This document shows positions 1 through 16,120 of a DNA stretch of 64,000 nt, in pieces. The stretch covers positions 47,440,059 to 47,504,058 of the forward strand of contig OZ021732.1 in assembly GCA_963978545.1 (NCBI GenBank), read 5' to 3'. The translations under genes and the position numbers were made by a program. Every line of letters starts with the position of its first letter. Within the stretch, counting starts at the first letter, position 1. The notes under the pieces are model-generated. The model worked only from the letters and a program-made list of their open reading frames with translations, made no database searches and was not told where the DNA came from. The DNA is from Linyphia triangularis (taxonomy: Eukaryota > Arthropoda > Arachnida > Araneae > Linyphiidae).

Positions 1-60
1 TTTCGAAAAGGATATGTAAAGGGTCGAATTCCAGGGCATCAGCAACCCCCCCTTTTCGAA

Positions 61-140
61 AGGGTCCTTTTCGAAAGGGTAGGTAAAGGGTCGAATTCCA
101 AAGGCTGCAGTCTTTCCCTTCCCCTTACCGCAGATCAGAT
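61..140 (+). repeat. Left subterminal repeats, copy A (contracted)
   Basis: This stretch repeats CCTTTTCGAAAGG and GTAAAGGGTCGAATTCC, the same motifs as the 157-bp units of C and D. It is arranged differently here: CTTTTCGAAAGGGT occurs twice in tandem at 52-81, so the array has expanded or contracted between copies. Confidence 0.7.
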
Positions 141-1493
141 AAGATCTCCCCCGTAAAACGTGTGTGACTCGACGTATCTTGCAACCGGTTTTGAGTTTGG
201 CATTCGAATGTTGGTTAAAGAGCTTGACGGACACGGAAGATGAAATACTTTCATCTTTAATTCCCGCTGTAAAAACCGGTACGTACGTTGTTTTATATTT
301 ATAATTAATTAATTTTTTATCAATCTGCAATAATATTATTAAAACGGAAGCGTTGGAACGTTTATCAAATTCTTAAAGAAATAGGCTTAATTAGTTGTTG
401 ACACATAGTAACGCAGCCTAGAAAACATTAACAATTTTTTCATAGACAAGTAACTTTTTTGTTTCTTCGAAAAGTTTTATGGGCCGAAAAAAAAATCAGC
501 TATTTTTGTGGCGAAAAGTTATTGAATTGCGTTGGGGTAGAATTTTTTAAATAGTACATGCTTTGTTATAAACAATAGCTTAATTCCATAATTCACTCTG
601 AGCGTAATTTTTACCTCGTAACACGTTTTTACGATACTACAATTTATAAATCTGTACTTAAGATAAACTACCAGGAGTGCAATGTTAAACACTAAATTGC
701 ATTTATGGGATCCCGCATTTTATGATAGTTTACTTCTGAGGTACAGAAATGTTCCTTATGTGCTGTAAGTTTAACGTAATGAAATGAAATTTAGCCGTGT
801 TTCACCAACATTCCCTTAAATACAGACAGGGCAGCCGACAGGATTTTCGGCCCCTATGCAAATGTAACTCGGGCCCAATTACCCTCCCTCGCCCATATAC
901 ACATATTAGCGTCGATACTAAAAAGATAATATCTCCACAGTTATTATAACCACATGCATTCAGGACATTTAACCTAAGAATAAGATGAAGCAATAAATTA
1001 TTATACATTTTTTCATTGTTTGGGTAAACAAATACTAAACTTGCTGCGTATTCTCAAACCAGAAATATAGAGAAAACGAGAAAAAACAAAGATAAATTAG
1101 AGGAGTAAGATGAACTGATAGCACTGTTCTCAAATACCAACTTAAAGTTAGCGGCCCCCTGGTACCTTCCCAGTCAAAATACAGAGCAATCAGAATGCGC
1201 TATATGAGTGCGCCCATGATGCTTCACAATTCCAATTGCATCGAGCTTTTGTTGACGTTCGTTGTTCTCTTGTCTCCGACTGAGGTAGACGGCAAATTTT
1301 GCTGTAAAATTTTACACATGCGCGTGTTGCTAAAACGACCTTTGCTTTTTATACACTTGATTGGAAAAACCCGAGTTCGATTTCATCCAAAACGAAGAAA
1401 AAAATTGATGTGAAAAATCGAGAATTTAAAAAAGAATGAACTAAATCGTATGCGTTAATTAACACCAAATTTGGACAGCTGACTTGTCTCATT

Positions 1494-2705
<1,212 letters not shown>

Positions 2706-3961
2706 GTCTCATCTGCCATGATTTTTATACTATAAAAATGTTCGTTGTTAAAAACTCGTATTTCCGCTCTTTAAATGTACTGCGATTCTGATGATTATTG
2801 AATGTTTGGCTCTTTGCACAGAAACGTCTGCCGAACCCTGGTAAATGTAAAAAAGGTTTTGGTAATAGAAATAGTACACCAGCGTTAATTGGGTGCTCTC
2901 ATGATATGTTTTGGCTTTATAAAATACTGTAATACAGCCTCTAAAAAAAAAATATCTCAATAATATTCATTTCTAAACATTAAAATACAAGAATTAAAAT
3001 AAATTATTGTTTTAATTTTTTCGTTTCAATAAAAGTTAAAATGTCCTTATGTGTACTGATTTTTAAGAAAATAGTTTGTTAAAACATCTTGTGAAATGCA
3101 TATCGGCTTCCATTTATTTATTCCTAGTAAGAGGTTATATTTTTCGAAAGCTATTTTATTGGCTTATTTAGGTAGAAAAATGAAGAGGCCCATACGCTAG
3201 AAAATATTTCCAACTGGTAGTTTTTGTAAGAAAGAAAAGCAACGAACAGACATTTTGGAAACTTTCGAAAACAGCATTTTAGATTATGTGACCTTTATTT
3301 AAACAGTTTAAGGTCTCAATTAAATTCATTTCATGGTATTCGAGGTTATTGCATATTCAACATAATAGGCCAAGAAATACATATAAACTTATAAATCAGC
3401 ATACTAAAATATCGTATTTTCTAGACAAACTAGAAAGGATAGGACAAAAACAATATAAAGATTTTTTTTTTAAAGTTTTAAATTTTAAAATAAAATTTCA
3501 ATTATAAAAGTTTGCTGTCGATTAATCGAGTACTACAATTTTACAGAATTTTCTGATATTTTAGAAAAACTTATTAAATAACTAATGATTATTAGATAAT
3601 TTTTATCTCAAGGCAAAATTTTCAAACAGATCAATGTATTGGATTTCAAAACAATTACGTATTTACCATTTTAACAATTTTACGGACATTTTTAAAAAAA
3701 GCAGTATATAAAAAAAAAGATTTTTCTTTCTCCCCCCCCCCCCCAATAGTATTACTTAAGGGTAAAATAATCAAAAGGGTAAAATAATATCATAAGGGCC
3801 TAACACTTTACAAAACGTTGCCTGCAAATTGAACCAGGTAGTTCTCAAATATTAAAAAATTTCTACATAAATTACAAACACAATGAATTAATAATCATTT
3901 TAGATATGCATTAATTTCTGGTGATACGTTCTTACATAAGTAATGAATTTATCATTTCCTT

Positions 3962-4143
3962 ATTGCTTGGTTGTTTTCAGATTATCTGGCGCCTTCAGCA
4001 ACACGAGGGCTATAATGCGCCGAAACATTCGTCATTAGACAAGCCAACATACATTTACCAACACCCATGCCTAACACGGGACTCAAACAAGCAGCCTCGC
4101 GGTCTATAAGCTTGCACTCTAAACACTATACCGTTTGGTCAGC
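3962..4143 (-). mobile_element. tRNA-derived SINE, reversed, nested in copy A
   Basis: On the minus strand it reads GACCAAACGGTATAGTG near its start, then a B-box-like TTTGAGTCCCG, then the body seen in the SINE at 44781-44957, ending AACAACCAAGC. CATTTCCTT flanks both sides (3953-3961 and 4144-4152), a 9-bp target duplication. Its B box has decayed relative to the intronic copy. Confidence 0.85.
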
Positions 4144-6084
4144 CATTTCCTTTTTAAATCAATGAATAATATAAATACCATTTACCCAAATAACAAATGC
4201 TTTTGAGAATGTAAACTTGGTATTTTGAAAAATAATTATTTAAACTTTAAATAAATAAATCTTTAAACAAATTACTTTTATTGGTATCGATAGCTAGCTT
4301 TTGAAATTAGTTTTAAAAAAATTCAATTTTAAATGTATAAATTCTAAATCTTGACACACATACTAAAATTAAATGTTACTCTGAACTCATACATTCTTAT
4401 CAATCGTATATTGCAAGCCCACTTTAAGGACACTCCGGTGCATCCCCAAGGCATGTCTGGTCTTTTGTCAAAGAGCAGACATGCAGCATGTGTGGCCAAT
4501 TAACCAATTTCCCAAGGCTATAACGCTGTTGTATGGTATTGACAGATACACCGAGCCCAACTGCTTCTTGGTTTGCGGGGCGGGGGTTAGAAATAGAGGA
4601 GGTGCTTTTCTCCATCTGAAGTTAAAAAAAAAAAATTCGGTACCTTTTGTCTTTTTGTTTTGTTGTATGGATCCAATAAATTTTAAAATTTTTTAGTAAA
4701 ACAAGATATCGCGGGTTCTTCTTGACAAGCCCTTCTTTGTTTTTATTTAAATTTTATTTTAGTTACTGTGTTTTTAATTTTGGCGAATTTTCTAATCGCC
4801 AGATGTCCTATGCTACATCTGTTCCAATGTTTCTTCAAACTCTGTTTAAAATACATTTTCCAATATTTCTCAGAAAATTTGCGTTCCACAACTCAAAAGA
4901 TCTGACTGCAAAATGCTGAAACCCAACTCAAAGCTATCTACTGAAGTTTGAGGTAAGCTTTTTTTTTTTAACTTTTGTAATTTTTAATCAAATGTGCGTA
5001 GTGTTAAAAACAATGAATTCTTCTGCTAGTCGCTTTTCTGGTAACCTTGTTGACCAGCTCTTCAAGAACTACTTCATTATTTTCTGTTGTTTATTTTATT
5101 ACTTTTTCATATTTTTTTAGTATTATGGAGTGAAATTATAATTTTTATAATGTTTATTTTTATTTAGTCACCATTTTTTTTAGTGTGTTTATAGGCTATT
5201 TTCTTGTAGAGCAGTCCCAATCTTTAAAATTTTATTTTATTATTTCATTTGATTATTAATTTTTTGCAGTCACATTTTAGAATTGGAGGATCAGTACTTC
5301 TACTACACTTTTTTAGTAGTATTATAGTTACTCACTATTTAGTTTTTTTCTTTGGTTTTCTGAAAGAAAAAAAAAGACTTTTGTCTGCTCTTGCCATATT
5401 CATGTAACGCCTTAAAAAACTGAACATTTGATCATAATAGGAAAGAGGGTTGGGCAGCTAATATTAAAAAATAATAAAACTAGTTATAAATTAAAATTAC
5501 TCACTTTTTAACATAATGAAAGGAAATTTAAAACTGCAGTGTTTCACAACTATTCTGTTAAGGTATTGAAAAACATATAATTTTACAATTCTACATTATA
5601 ACGAAAAGAACATTTAATAAACATTAGTGCCGTTTCTAAAACACAACTTAAGCATGTGTTATTAAAAAAACGTAAGCATGAATGTTATAAATAAAATCAA
5701 TGTAAACACATAATACAAGCAACGCAAGAAGTAACATGTTAAAAAGTCAACGCTGGTGTATACAGTGAAATTTATTAAATGTTAAATATTGTTATGATAT
5801 AATGTAAACACTGTTTATTGGTGTATTCTAAATCCCCTAAACAAGGCAATTTCATTGGCTACTGAAACCAAATTTTTATGTTGTTGTGAATTGACAAAAA
5901 GTGCCAGTCTGTTCAACCTTGTTTTGCTCATAGAATTTCTTAATATGATGTTAATGATCACAAAGCTGAAAGCTCAGAAGTTTCAATTGAAACTGGTAAA
6001 ATACATTTTTTTTTTTAATAAGGGACGTATATTCGGAAATATGTCTACAGAACATTCTGCGAAAGCATCAAGAAAACCTTTCTA

Positions 6085-6294
6085 CAGGGTTACTACAAAA
6101 GAATCATTCATTTTCAAAACAAGATTTATTCAAAAGTATTATACTTTTGAATAAATCGGGTAAACTTGAGCACCACCTGGAGCATAAAACTTAAATATTT
6201 TGCGGTTGTTTTCTTGTACCAATCATATTTGTAAGTATAATACTTTTGAATAAGTCGGGTTTTGAAAATGAATGATTCTTTTCTAGTAACCCTG
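6085..6294. mobile_element. TA-flanked MITE nested in copy A
   Basis: A 210-base element starting CAGGGTTACTA and ending TAGTAACCCTG, flanked by TA on both sides. The arms pair over about 60 bases (AAAAGAATCATTCATTTTCA against its complement). TA flanks with a short palindromic body fit Tc1/mariner-type MITEs, though the superfamily is inferred. Confidence 0.8.
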
Positions 6295-8032
6295 TATTTT
6301 GTTTTCCATATTTCCTAATCTGCTTCGATGATGTTTTGAAAACCAAGAAAACCTCTTTCATAAAATTTTACCAGATTTTCTATGGCAGATTTGTATTATT
6401 GGTATCAGGAGGGAGAAGTCTTGTGTCTACGCATGCTCTTTCAGGGAATCAGTAAGTTTTCTCTGCTCTGACCATCTGAAGGACGTCATGACCCCAGCAT
6501 ATAGAAATGAGAAAGAAATGTAAAATCGGAAGAGTTTGAAATGAAATAGATGTGCTTGTATTTTTGTGTTCATTTCTCGTTGTTATAATTATTTTGAAAA
6601 AATGACTGACTCGAAAAGTTAGTTAAATGAGGATATTAAGTATTAACTATTTACAAAAATTGTTACATTACACTTGGAAATATAATTTTTCTCAATTTTC
6701 AGGGAGCTGTAGCCCTATCAGCCTCCTCCCTGTATACGCCACGGACTTCATATGGCTAAGCAATCCTACCTAAGTAGAATCCTTTATTTGTTCTGATCTT
6801 CAATACCAAATTATTAATCGTGGTGAAACAGGGAGTGTTAAATTTTTATCGAGCGAGGGGAGTACTTTCATTTCACCTAAAATTATAAAATAGCATCTAA
6901 GAAAAATCGAATATTTCAATAACGTACGTATTAGAGGCATTAAAGTTTCAATAAAGGATGTATTTTGAATTCTTTAAATTAACTTCGATTTTGTGTGAGT
7001 GTCGATAGAGTGCAAGTCTGCGGATGCTTAATTAACCCACCTTGCCGTCATCCAAGCGGGCTGAAAGTTGGTAGATAGATTCGATGTCGATGGTAATACA
7101 TTCTTTCACATTTTGGGGCTGTTATTGTCACTAAAAAGTTGCTTATACGGAATACTAATAAACTAACTTGCCTTCATCCAATCGCGCTAAAATAGCAGTA
7201 AGCCGATCATTGTTGAAACTCTTTGATATTGCCAAATTTTTTTTAAATAAATAAATAATAAAATTGTTTTAATCAAAATAAAAAAAAAAAAAAGATGTTT
7301 GGATGTGAATGCATAAATGCACGTTCATTTCTAATAAATACATTTTGAAACGTAGTTTGCAACACATTTTGCTGATATAAATGTGTTTGATATTTAAAAT
7401 TAGATACAAGCACCAAGCACACGCTGTTAACAGAATCGGCGATGTATATAAAGGATTAATATTTAAAACTTTGTTTTCATGGGTTATATAATTATGTCTC
7501 GCGAAAAAAAAAAGAATAACGTCATTTGAAAATGAGTCAAAAATTCACAAATATTTGAGTTCGCAGTTGTATGCGACTTAAACAATTTATAGAGGGATCT
7601 GTCTTGACGAAATAATTAATTTCTTCAAGAAGTTTAGCTAAATATTATAATTTTATTTAACAATATCAATAGCATGGTTTATTTCATATGTATTTAAAGT
7701 TTTGCGAACCAAAACGCAAATTATTTTGTAAAACTTGGCAATTCTCTAGTAAAAGTTCCCGCGCGGAAAGAGTTTCTACTAAATGTCCCATGCAAAAGAA
7801 AGAAAAAAAAAATTCGCCACAAGACTCTGCTTCTCGGAGTTGACAGGAGTGAACTGCCCCCTATAAATCAACACCACAGGAGGTGAGGAAGCTGACCCGA
7901 CCCCCCAAACCTCGAAGATCGCAAAACGCCCAAAACCGCCCGAGAATCCTCTGCAGAACAAATAGTTCTCGGCCGCTGTAGGTTTCAGGGGGTTAAGATT
8001 ATTTTAACACATATTTGTGGAAAGCAAAATTA

Positions 8033-8937
8033 GAAAGCCAAAACTATTTATGTTGAAACTTTCAAAGCTCTAGGCCTATTAGAAGTCGCTTTTTGTTAAA
8101 AAAAAAAAGTAATAATTCAAAGAATCAATCGAAAATCAAATTAAAATTTTAACATTCTGTTTGTCAATAGTCCAATTAGAATGCGAAAACTACTTGTATT
8201 GAAAATTTCAGAACTGTAGCCCAAATAGAAATCGTTTTGTAAAATATTTTTTAATTAATTAAAAAAGAACTAAATAAAAATGTAAAATTATGTTTTTCAA
8301 ACGTCCAATTAGGAGGGCACAACTACTTATGTTGAAAATTTCAGAGCTGCAGCTCTATTAGATATCGTTTTGTTAAATATATATTAATAAATTAAAAAAA
8401 AAAAAAAATAATAATTAAAAAGGAACTAAATAAAAATTTGAAACTCTGTTTTTCAAAAAAAGGCCAAATAAAAGACAAAACTACTTATGTTGAAAATTTC
8501 AGAGCTGTAACAATATTGGATATCATTTTGTAGAATAGTTATTAATTAATTAAAAAGAACTAAATAAAAATTTAAAATTCCGTTTTTTAAAAGTCCAATT
8601 AGAAGGCTAAATCTACTTATGTTGAAAATTTCAGAGCTGTAGCTCTATTAGAAACCGTTTTGTAAAATATTTATTAATTAATTAAAGAAAAAACTAACAA
8701 CAAATTTAAAATTCTTTTTTTCAATAGTTCAATAAGAAGGCCAAAATTACTTATGTTGAAAATTTCAGAGCTGTATCTCTATTTGAAGTCACTTTGTAAA
8801 ATAAAAGTTAGTTAAAATATTAATTAAAAAAGAACTAATTAAAATTTTACATTCTGTTTGACATTCATAAATTAGAAGGTCAAAACTTCTTGTGTTGAAA
8901 ATTTCAGAGCTCTACTCCAATTTTAAGTAGGTTTCTA
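8033..8937 (+). repeat. Seven-unit ~135-bp degenerate tandem array, copy A
   Basis: Seven diverged units share TTATGTTGAAAATTTCAGAG, an AGCTCTATTAGAAATCGTTTTGTAAAATA-type block and an AT-rich tail. Landmarks fall near 8052, 8198, 8331, 8489, 8621, 8755 and 8894, giving spacings of about 130-160 bases. The array is followed by a GACAGACACACAG stretch and TTTTATTATTATAGATTTT, which looks like the tail of an interspersed repeat. No function is apparent. Confidence 0.8.
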
Positions 8938-9693
8938 TAACAGATCCACAAACAGACAGACACACAGCTTGTTTTATTATTATAGATTTTAAATTTGTTT
9001 ATTTTTTTCAGATAGAAATGAATGGGATTCCCTTTAGTTTTCCTCAAGAATCTTCCAGAAACTTCTTGTCAGATGCAGCAAATAAATGAAGAAATATATG
9101 TAGTATATATTTAAAATCATGTTTAAATTATATTCTTTGTATAAAATGAAAAAGCAACTCATTTGTGTTTGTTTACTTCAAAATAAAGAATTATCTAAAA
9201 AAGAATTATCAGTAAAAATGCATTTTTAGTTGTATATGTTTCTAATAATAAAACTATAAGTAGCTTGGATTAACCCTTTAAAACAAATTTTAATGCAATT
9301 TAAATTGTCTAACGCAACCTACTAAGATCTCAATGCATTTTTTTAATAATATATACATAATTTTTTATTGAATTTTGAATCTTTATTTTTTTTTTAAAAT
9401 TCTTTACAAAAAAAAGTAAATTATGTTTATTATTCTAGTAAGTTCTACCTAGCAAATAAATTAAAATTTATCAATAAATTGGGTTATGATTGATACCATT
9501 AAAGGCAAATTGTAATTAAATTCCTATAGAATAAATATTAATTTTTCATTAGCCACTAAATTTAAAGCATTTTCCGACAATATTGGAACTCTCCCAATTA
9601 AGTACTTCTTTTTGAACACAAAAGATAAATGATACTTTATAAAGGAAAGTTTTTGCAACCTTTCCTATATCTACAGGGTGGGAACCTCAGAGT

Positions 9694-9892
9694 GAAAAGG
9701 TTTACACACCCTTTACAGTGAAAACCTTTTGGCAAGCCTATTATGAAAAGGCTTATACAACCCTTACGGCAAAAACCGCGTGGCAGGCTTATCACGAAAA
9801 GGTTTACACACCCTTTACGGCGAAAACCTTGTGGCAAGCTCATCCCGAAAAGGTTTACATACCCTTTACGGCGAAAGCCTTGTGGCAAGGGG
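9694..9892 (+). repeat. Right subterminal 51-bp tandem repeat, copy A
   Basis: About four units of 51 bases, each starting GAAAAGGTTTACA and containing ACCCTTTACGG then a CTTGTGGCAAGC block. On the minus strand each reads GTAAAGGGT, the same motif as the left subterminal repeats, again pointing inward. The period is 17 codons, which explains open frames on both strands. Confidence 0.88.
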
Positions 9893-10045
9893 GGTCATGA
9901 AATGGTTACCAAAAGCTTGACGTCTGGAGACTAGGACCCTTTCTTCAAGGTTTTATGATGGTTACTCCCTTGTCATCTGAACCTTACTCCCTTTTCGCTT
10001 GAGAGGTTTAGACAAGGGTTTTAAAAGGATAAAATGCTATCTGGG

Positions 10046-10565
10046 CTATTTCTTTAAGAATTTGATAAGACGTTCCAACGCTTCCGTTTTAATAATATTA
10101 TTGCAGATTGATAAAAAATTAATTAATTATAATTATAAAACAACGTACGTACCGGTTTTTACAGCGGGAATTAAAGATGAAAGTATTTCATCTTCCGTGT
10201 CCGTCAAGCTCTTGGTCAAGCTCTTTAACCAGCATTCGAATGCCAAACTCAAAACCGGTTGCAAGATACGTCTAGTCACACACGTTTTACGGGGGAGATC
10301 TTATCTGATCTGCGGCAAAGGGAGGGGAAAGACTGCAGCCTTTGGAATTCGACCCTTTACCTACCCTTTCGAAAAGGGGGGGGGGGGTTACTGATGCCCT
10401 GGAATTCGACCCTTTACATATCCTTTTCGAAAGGTGTTACTTTCCAAGCTTTTCACGGCTGCCCTTTTCAAACCCTTTTATTAGAGGGTTACTCGGCAAG
10501 CTTGGAACTGCAAGTCTAATGACAAGCATATGACAAGGTTTTCGTAAGCTTGTATGCTATCTGGG
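10046..10565 (-). mobile_element. Left-end fragment of giant transposon, copy B, reversed
   Basis: This stretch is the reverse complement of the first ~0.6 kb of copies C and D. It runs from an internal point (the AAAGAAATAG of the left end) outward to the terminus, read here as GCTATCTGGG at 10556-10565 and followed by TA. It starts immediately after the right terminus of copy A. The simplest reading, by analogy with D inside C, is that copy A inserted into a minus-oriented copy B about 520 bases from its left end. The rest of B would then lie left of the window. An inverted rearrangement is the alternative. Confidence 0.8.
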
Positions 10566-11127
10566 TAAGAAGATTAGTTTGTATGGTCTAAGACGTTGTA
10601 AATCACAGAGTTTTCTACTTTCTACATACACTGGTTAATGAATAAGGAACATGAATATTTTTGTAAGTATTGATAACAGGTATATATGCTTGGGAAAAAT
10701 TCTAGTTTGACTTGGGGTTAAGTAATAAACTTATTTGTATAATAAGCTGTAAATTTTCATTTCTCAATAAATGTAACAAAATGAGGAAAACTGAGTACCA
10801 TTACACATTAAGCTTATTAATTTTACGGCAAAGAATTCACTGGGGCCTGATACTTCCATTTCAAGGTTATGACTTATTTTGGAGACCCATATGTAGCTCT
10901 AGTCATATATTCTAAGACGAGACTGTTCTCAAAACTTAAAATTCTAATGTGTTTAAAACTTAAAACAGAACCCATTCTCCTTGTCAAGAAGTACTTACTG
11001 TGATTCAAAAACCATTAAAACAGATAAATTATCCATTTGATCTCGAATGGTATAAAAATAATAATAACTTCCCTGTGTTATAACTTACAAAAGCATATTT
11101 AACCAGAATTATGAAATATTTATACTA
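10566..11127. other. Unique spacer between two transposon insertion sites
   Basis: About 560 bases lie between the outer end of copy B and the left end of copy C and do not recur elsewhere in the window. They are AT-rich, with only short open frames and no recognisable motif. They begin with TA and end with TA, matching the 2-bp duplications expected beside each element. I take them to be resident host DNA. Confidence 0.6.
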
Positions 11128-11207
11128 CCCAGATAGCATGCAAGCTTACGAAAACCTTGTCATATGCTTGTCATTAGACTTGCAGTTCTAAGCTTGCCGA
11201 GTAACCC

Positions 11208-11521
11208 TCTAATAAAAGGGTTTGAAAAGGGCAGCCGTGAAAAGCTTGGAAAGTAACACCTTTCGAAAAGGATTTGTAAAGGGTCGAATTCCAGGGCATC
11301 AGCAACCCCCCCTTTTCGAAAGGGTAGGTAAAGGGTCGAATTCCAAAGGCTGCAGTCTTTCCCCTCTAATAAAAGGGTTCGAAAAGGGCAGCCATGAAAA
11401 GCTTGGAAAGTAACACCTTTCGAAAAGGATATGTAAAGGGTCGAATTCCAGGGCATCAGCAACCCCCCCTTTTCGAAAGGGTAGGTAAAGGGTCGAATTC
11501 CAAAGGCTGCAGTCTTTCCCC
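11208..11521 (+). repeat. Left subterminal 157-bp tandem repeat, copy C
   Basis: Two head-to-tail units of 157 bases, seen from AAGCTTGGAAAGTAACACC at 11242 and 11399. Each unit contains two diverged half-units with a TTTCGAAAAGG or TTTCGAAAGGG block followed by GTAAAGGGTCGAATTCC. Because 157 is not a multiple of three, a long open frame across it is read in different frames in the two units and is unlikely to be protein-coding. Confidence 0.85.
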
Positions 11522-12898
11522 TCCCCTTGCCGCAGATCAGATAAGATCTCCCCCGTAAAACGTGTGTGACTAGACTTATCTTGCAACCGGTTTTGAGTTT
11601 GGCATTCGAATGTTGGTTAAAGAGCTTGACCAAGAGCTTGACGGATACGGAAGATGAAATACTTTCATCTTTAATTCCCGCTGTAAAAACCGGTACGTAC
11701 GTTGTTTTATAATTATAATTAATTAATTTTTTATCAATCTGCAATAATATTATTAAAACGGAAGCGTTGGAACGTTTTATCAAATTCTTATAGAAATATG
11801 CTTAATTAGTTGTTGACACATAGTAACGCAGCCTAGAAAACATTAACAATTTTTTCATAGACAAGTAACTTTTTTGTTTCTTCGAAAAGTTTTATGGGCC
11901 GAAAAAAAATCAGCTATTTTTGTGGCGAAAAGTTATTGAATTGCGTTGGGGTAGAATTTTTTAAATAGTACATGCTTTGTTATAAACAATAGCTTAATTT
12001 CATAATTCACTCTGAGCGTAATTTTTACCTCGTAACACGTTTTTACGATACTACAATTTATAAATCTGTACTTAAGATAAACTACCAGGAGTGCAATGTT
12101 AAACACTAAATTGCATTTATGGGATCCCGCATTTTATGATAGTTTACTTCTGAGGTACAGAAATGTTCCTTATGTGCTGTAAGTTTAACATAATGAAATA
12201 AAATTTAGCCGTGTTTCACCAACATTCCCTTAAATACAGACAGGGCAGCCGACAGGATTTTCGGCCCCTATGCAAATGTAACTCGGGCCCAATTACCCTC
12301 CCTCGCCCATATACACATATTAGCGTCGATACTAAAAAGATAATATCTCCACAGTTATATGCATTCAGGACATTTAACCTAAGAATAAGATGAAGCAATA
12401 AATGATTATACATTTTTTCATTGTTTGGGTAAACAAATACTAAACTTGCTGCGTATTCTCAAACCAGAAATATAGAGAAAACGAGAAAAAACAAAGATAA
12501 ATTAGAGGAGTAAGATGAACTGATAGCACTGTTCTCAAATACCAACTTAAAGTTAGCGGCCCCCTGGTACCTTCCCAGTCAAAATACAGAGCAATCAGAA
12601 TGCGCTATATGAGTGCGCCCATGATACGTCACAATTCCAATTGCATCGAGCTTTTGTTGACGTTCGTTGTTCTCTTGTCTCCGACTGAGGTAGACGGCAA
12701 ATTTTGCTGTAAAATTTTACACATGCGCGTGTTGCTAAAACGACCTTTGCTTTTTATACACTTGATTGGAAAAACCCGAGTTCGATTTCATCCAAAACGA
12801 AGAAAAAAATTGATGTGAAAAATCGAGAATTTAAAAAAGAATGAATTAAATCGTATGCGTTAATTAACACCAAATTTGGACAGCTGACTTGTCTCATT

Positions 12899-14309
<1,411 letters not shown>

Positions 14310-15581
14310 GTCTCATCTGCCATGATTTTTATACTATAAAAATGTTCGTTGTTAAAAACTCGTATTTCCGCTCTTTAAATGTACTGCGATTCTGATGATT
14401 ATTGAATGTTTGGCTCTTTGCACAGAAACGTCTGCCGAACCCTGGTAAATGTAAAAAAGGTTTTGGTAATAGAAATAGTACACCAGCGTTAATTGGGTGC
14501 TCTCATGATATGTTTTGGCTTTATAAAATACTGTAATACAGCCTCTAAAAAAAATTATCTCAATAATATTCATTTCTAAACATTAAAATACAAGAATTAA
14601 AATAAATTGTTTTAATTTTTTCGTTTCAATAAAAGTTAAAATGTCCTTATGTGTACTGATTTTTAAGAAAATAGTTTGTTAAAACATCTTGTGAAATGCA
14701 TATCGGCTTCCATTTATTTATTCCTAGTAAGAGGTTACATTTTTCGAAAGCTATTTTATTGGCTTATTTAGGTAGAAAAATGAAGAGGCAAACTCCCATA
14801 CGCTAGAAAATATTTCCAACTGGTAGTTTTTGTAAGAAAGAAAAGCAACGAACAGACATTTTGGAAACTTTCGAAAACAGCATTTTAGATTATGTGACCT
14901 TTATTTAAACAGTTTAAGGTCTCAATTAAATTCATTTCATGGTATTCGAGGTTATTGCATATTCAACATAATAGGCCAAGAAATACATATAAACTTATAA
15001 ATCAGCATACTAAAATATCGTATTTTCTAGACAAACTAGAAAGGATAGGACAAAAACAATATAAAGATTTTTTTTTTTTTTTAAGTTTTAAATTTTAAAA
15101 TAAAATTTCAATTATAAAAGTTTGCTGTCGATTAATCGAGTACTACAATTTTACAGAATTTTCTGATATTTTAGAAAAACTTATTAAATAACTAATGATT
15201 ATTAGATAATTTTTATTTCAAGGCAAAATTTTCAAACAAATCAATGTATTGGATTTCAAAACAATTACGTATTTACCATTTTAACAATTTTACGGACATT
15301 TTTAAAAAAGACAGTATAAAAAAAAAAGATTTTTTTTTCTTTCTTTCTCCCCCCCCCCCCCCAATAGTATTACTTAAGGGTAAAATAATCAAAAGGGTAA
15401 AATAATATCATAAGGGCCTAACATTTTACAAAACGTTGCCTGCAAATTGAACCAGAGGTAGTTCTCAAATATTAAAAAAATTCGACATAAATTGCAAACA
15501 CAATGAATTAATAATCATTTTAGATATTCATTAATTTCTGGTGATACGTTCTTACATAAGTAATGAATTTATCATTTTCTT

Positions 15582-15763
15582 ATTGCTTGGTTGTTTTCAG
15601 ATTATCTGGCGCCTTCAGCAACACGAGGGCTATAATGCGCCGAAACATTCGTCATTAGACAAGCCAACATACATTTACCAACACCCATGCCTAACACGGG
15701 ACTCAAACAAGCAGCCTCGCGGTCTATAAGCTTGCACTCTAAACACTATACCGTTTGGTCGGC
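15582..15763 (-). mobile_element. tRNA-derived SINE, reversed, nested in copy C
   Basis: The same insertion as at 3962-4143, about 20 bases from the point where copy D later entered copy C. Confidence 0.85.
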
Positions 15764-15835
15764 CATTTCCTTTTTAAATCAACCCAGATAGCATGCAAGC
15801 TTACGAAAACCTTGTCATAGGCTTGTCATTAGACT

Positions 15836-16120
15836 TGCAGTTCTAAGCTTGGAAAGTAACACCTTTCGAAAAGGATATGTAAAGGGTCGAATTCCAGGGC
15901 ATCAGCAACCCCCCCTTTTCGAAAGGGTAGGTAAAGGGTCGAATTCCAAAGGCTGCAGTCTTTCCCCTCTAATAAAAGGGTTTGAAAAGGGCAGCCGTAA
16001 AAAGCTTGGAAAGTAACACCTTTCGAAAAGGATATGTAAAGGGTCGAATTCCAGGGCATCAGCAACCCCCCCTTTTCGAAAGGGTAGGTAAAGGGTCGAA
16101 TTCCAAAGGCTGCAGTCTTT
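15836..16120 (+). repeat. Left subterminal 157-bp tandem repeat, copy D
   Basis: Two units with the AAGCTTGGAAAG landmark at 15845 and 16002. GTAAAGGGT occurs at 15879, 15931, 16036 and 16088, all reading inward from the left end. The palindromic block CCTTTTCGAAAGG is a plausible site for a dimeric DNA-binding protein (inference). Confidence 0.85.

Noticed and set aside
4424..4615. 63-codon minus-strand frame in a GC-richer patch, present in three copies
   Set aside because: It might be a decayed fragment of a retroelement or gene, but no motif could be placed; recent copying explains its conservation.
5855..6154. 99-codon frame repeated in other copies (21895, 27853)
   Set aside because: The reading frame and length differ between copies through small indels, and no family is recognisable. 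It is conserved only because the copies are recent.
9637..9934. Overlapping open frames on both strands over the 51-bp array
   Set aside because: A 51-base period is 17 codons, so any frame without a stop in one unit stays open; this is a by-product of the repeat.
11160..11783. Longest open frame in the giant element (207 codons, minus strand; also at 15829-16386 and, on the plus strand, 9999-10394)
   Set aside because: It runs through the 157-bp subterminal repeat, whose length is not a multiple of three, so repeated DNA is translated in different frames in successive units. No domain is recognisable.
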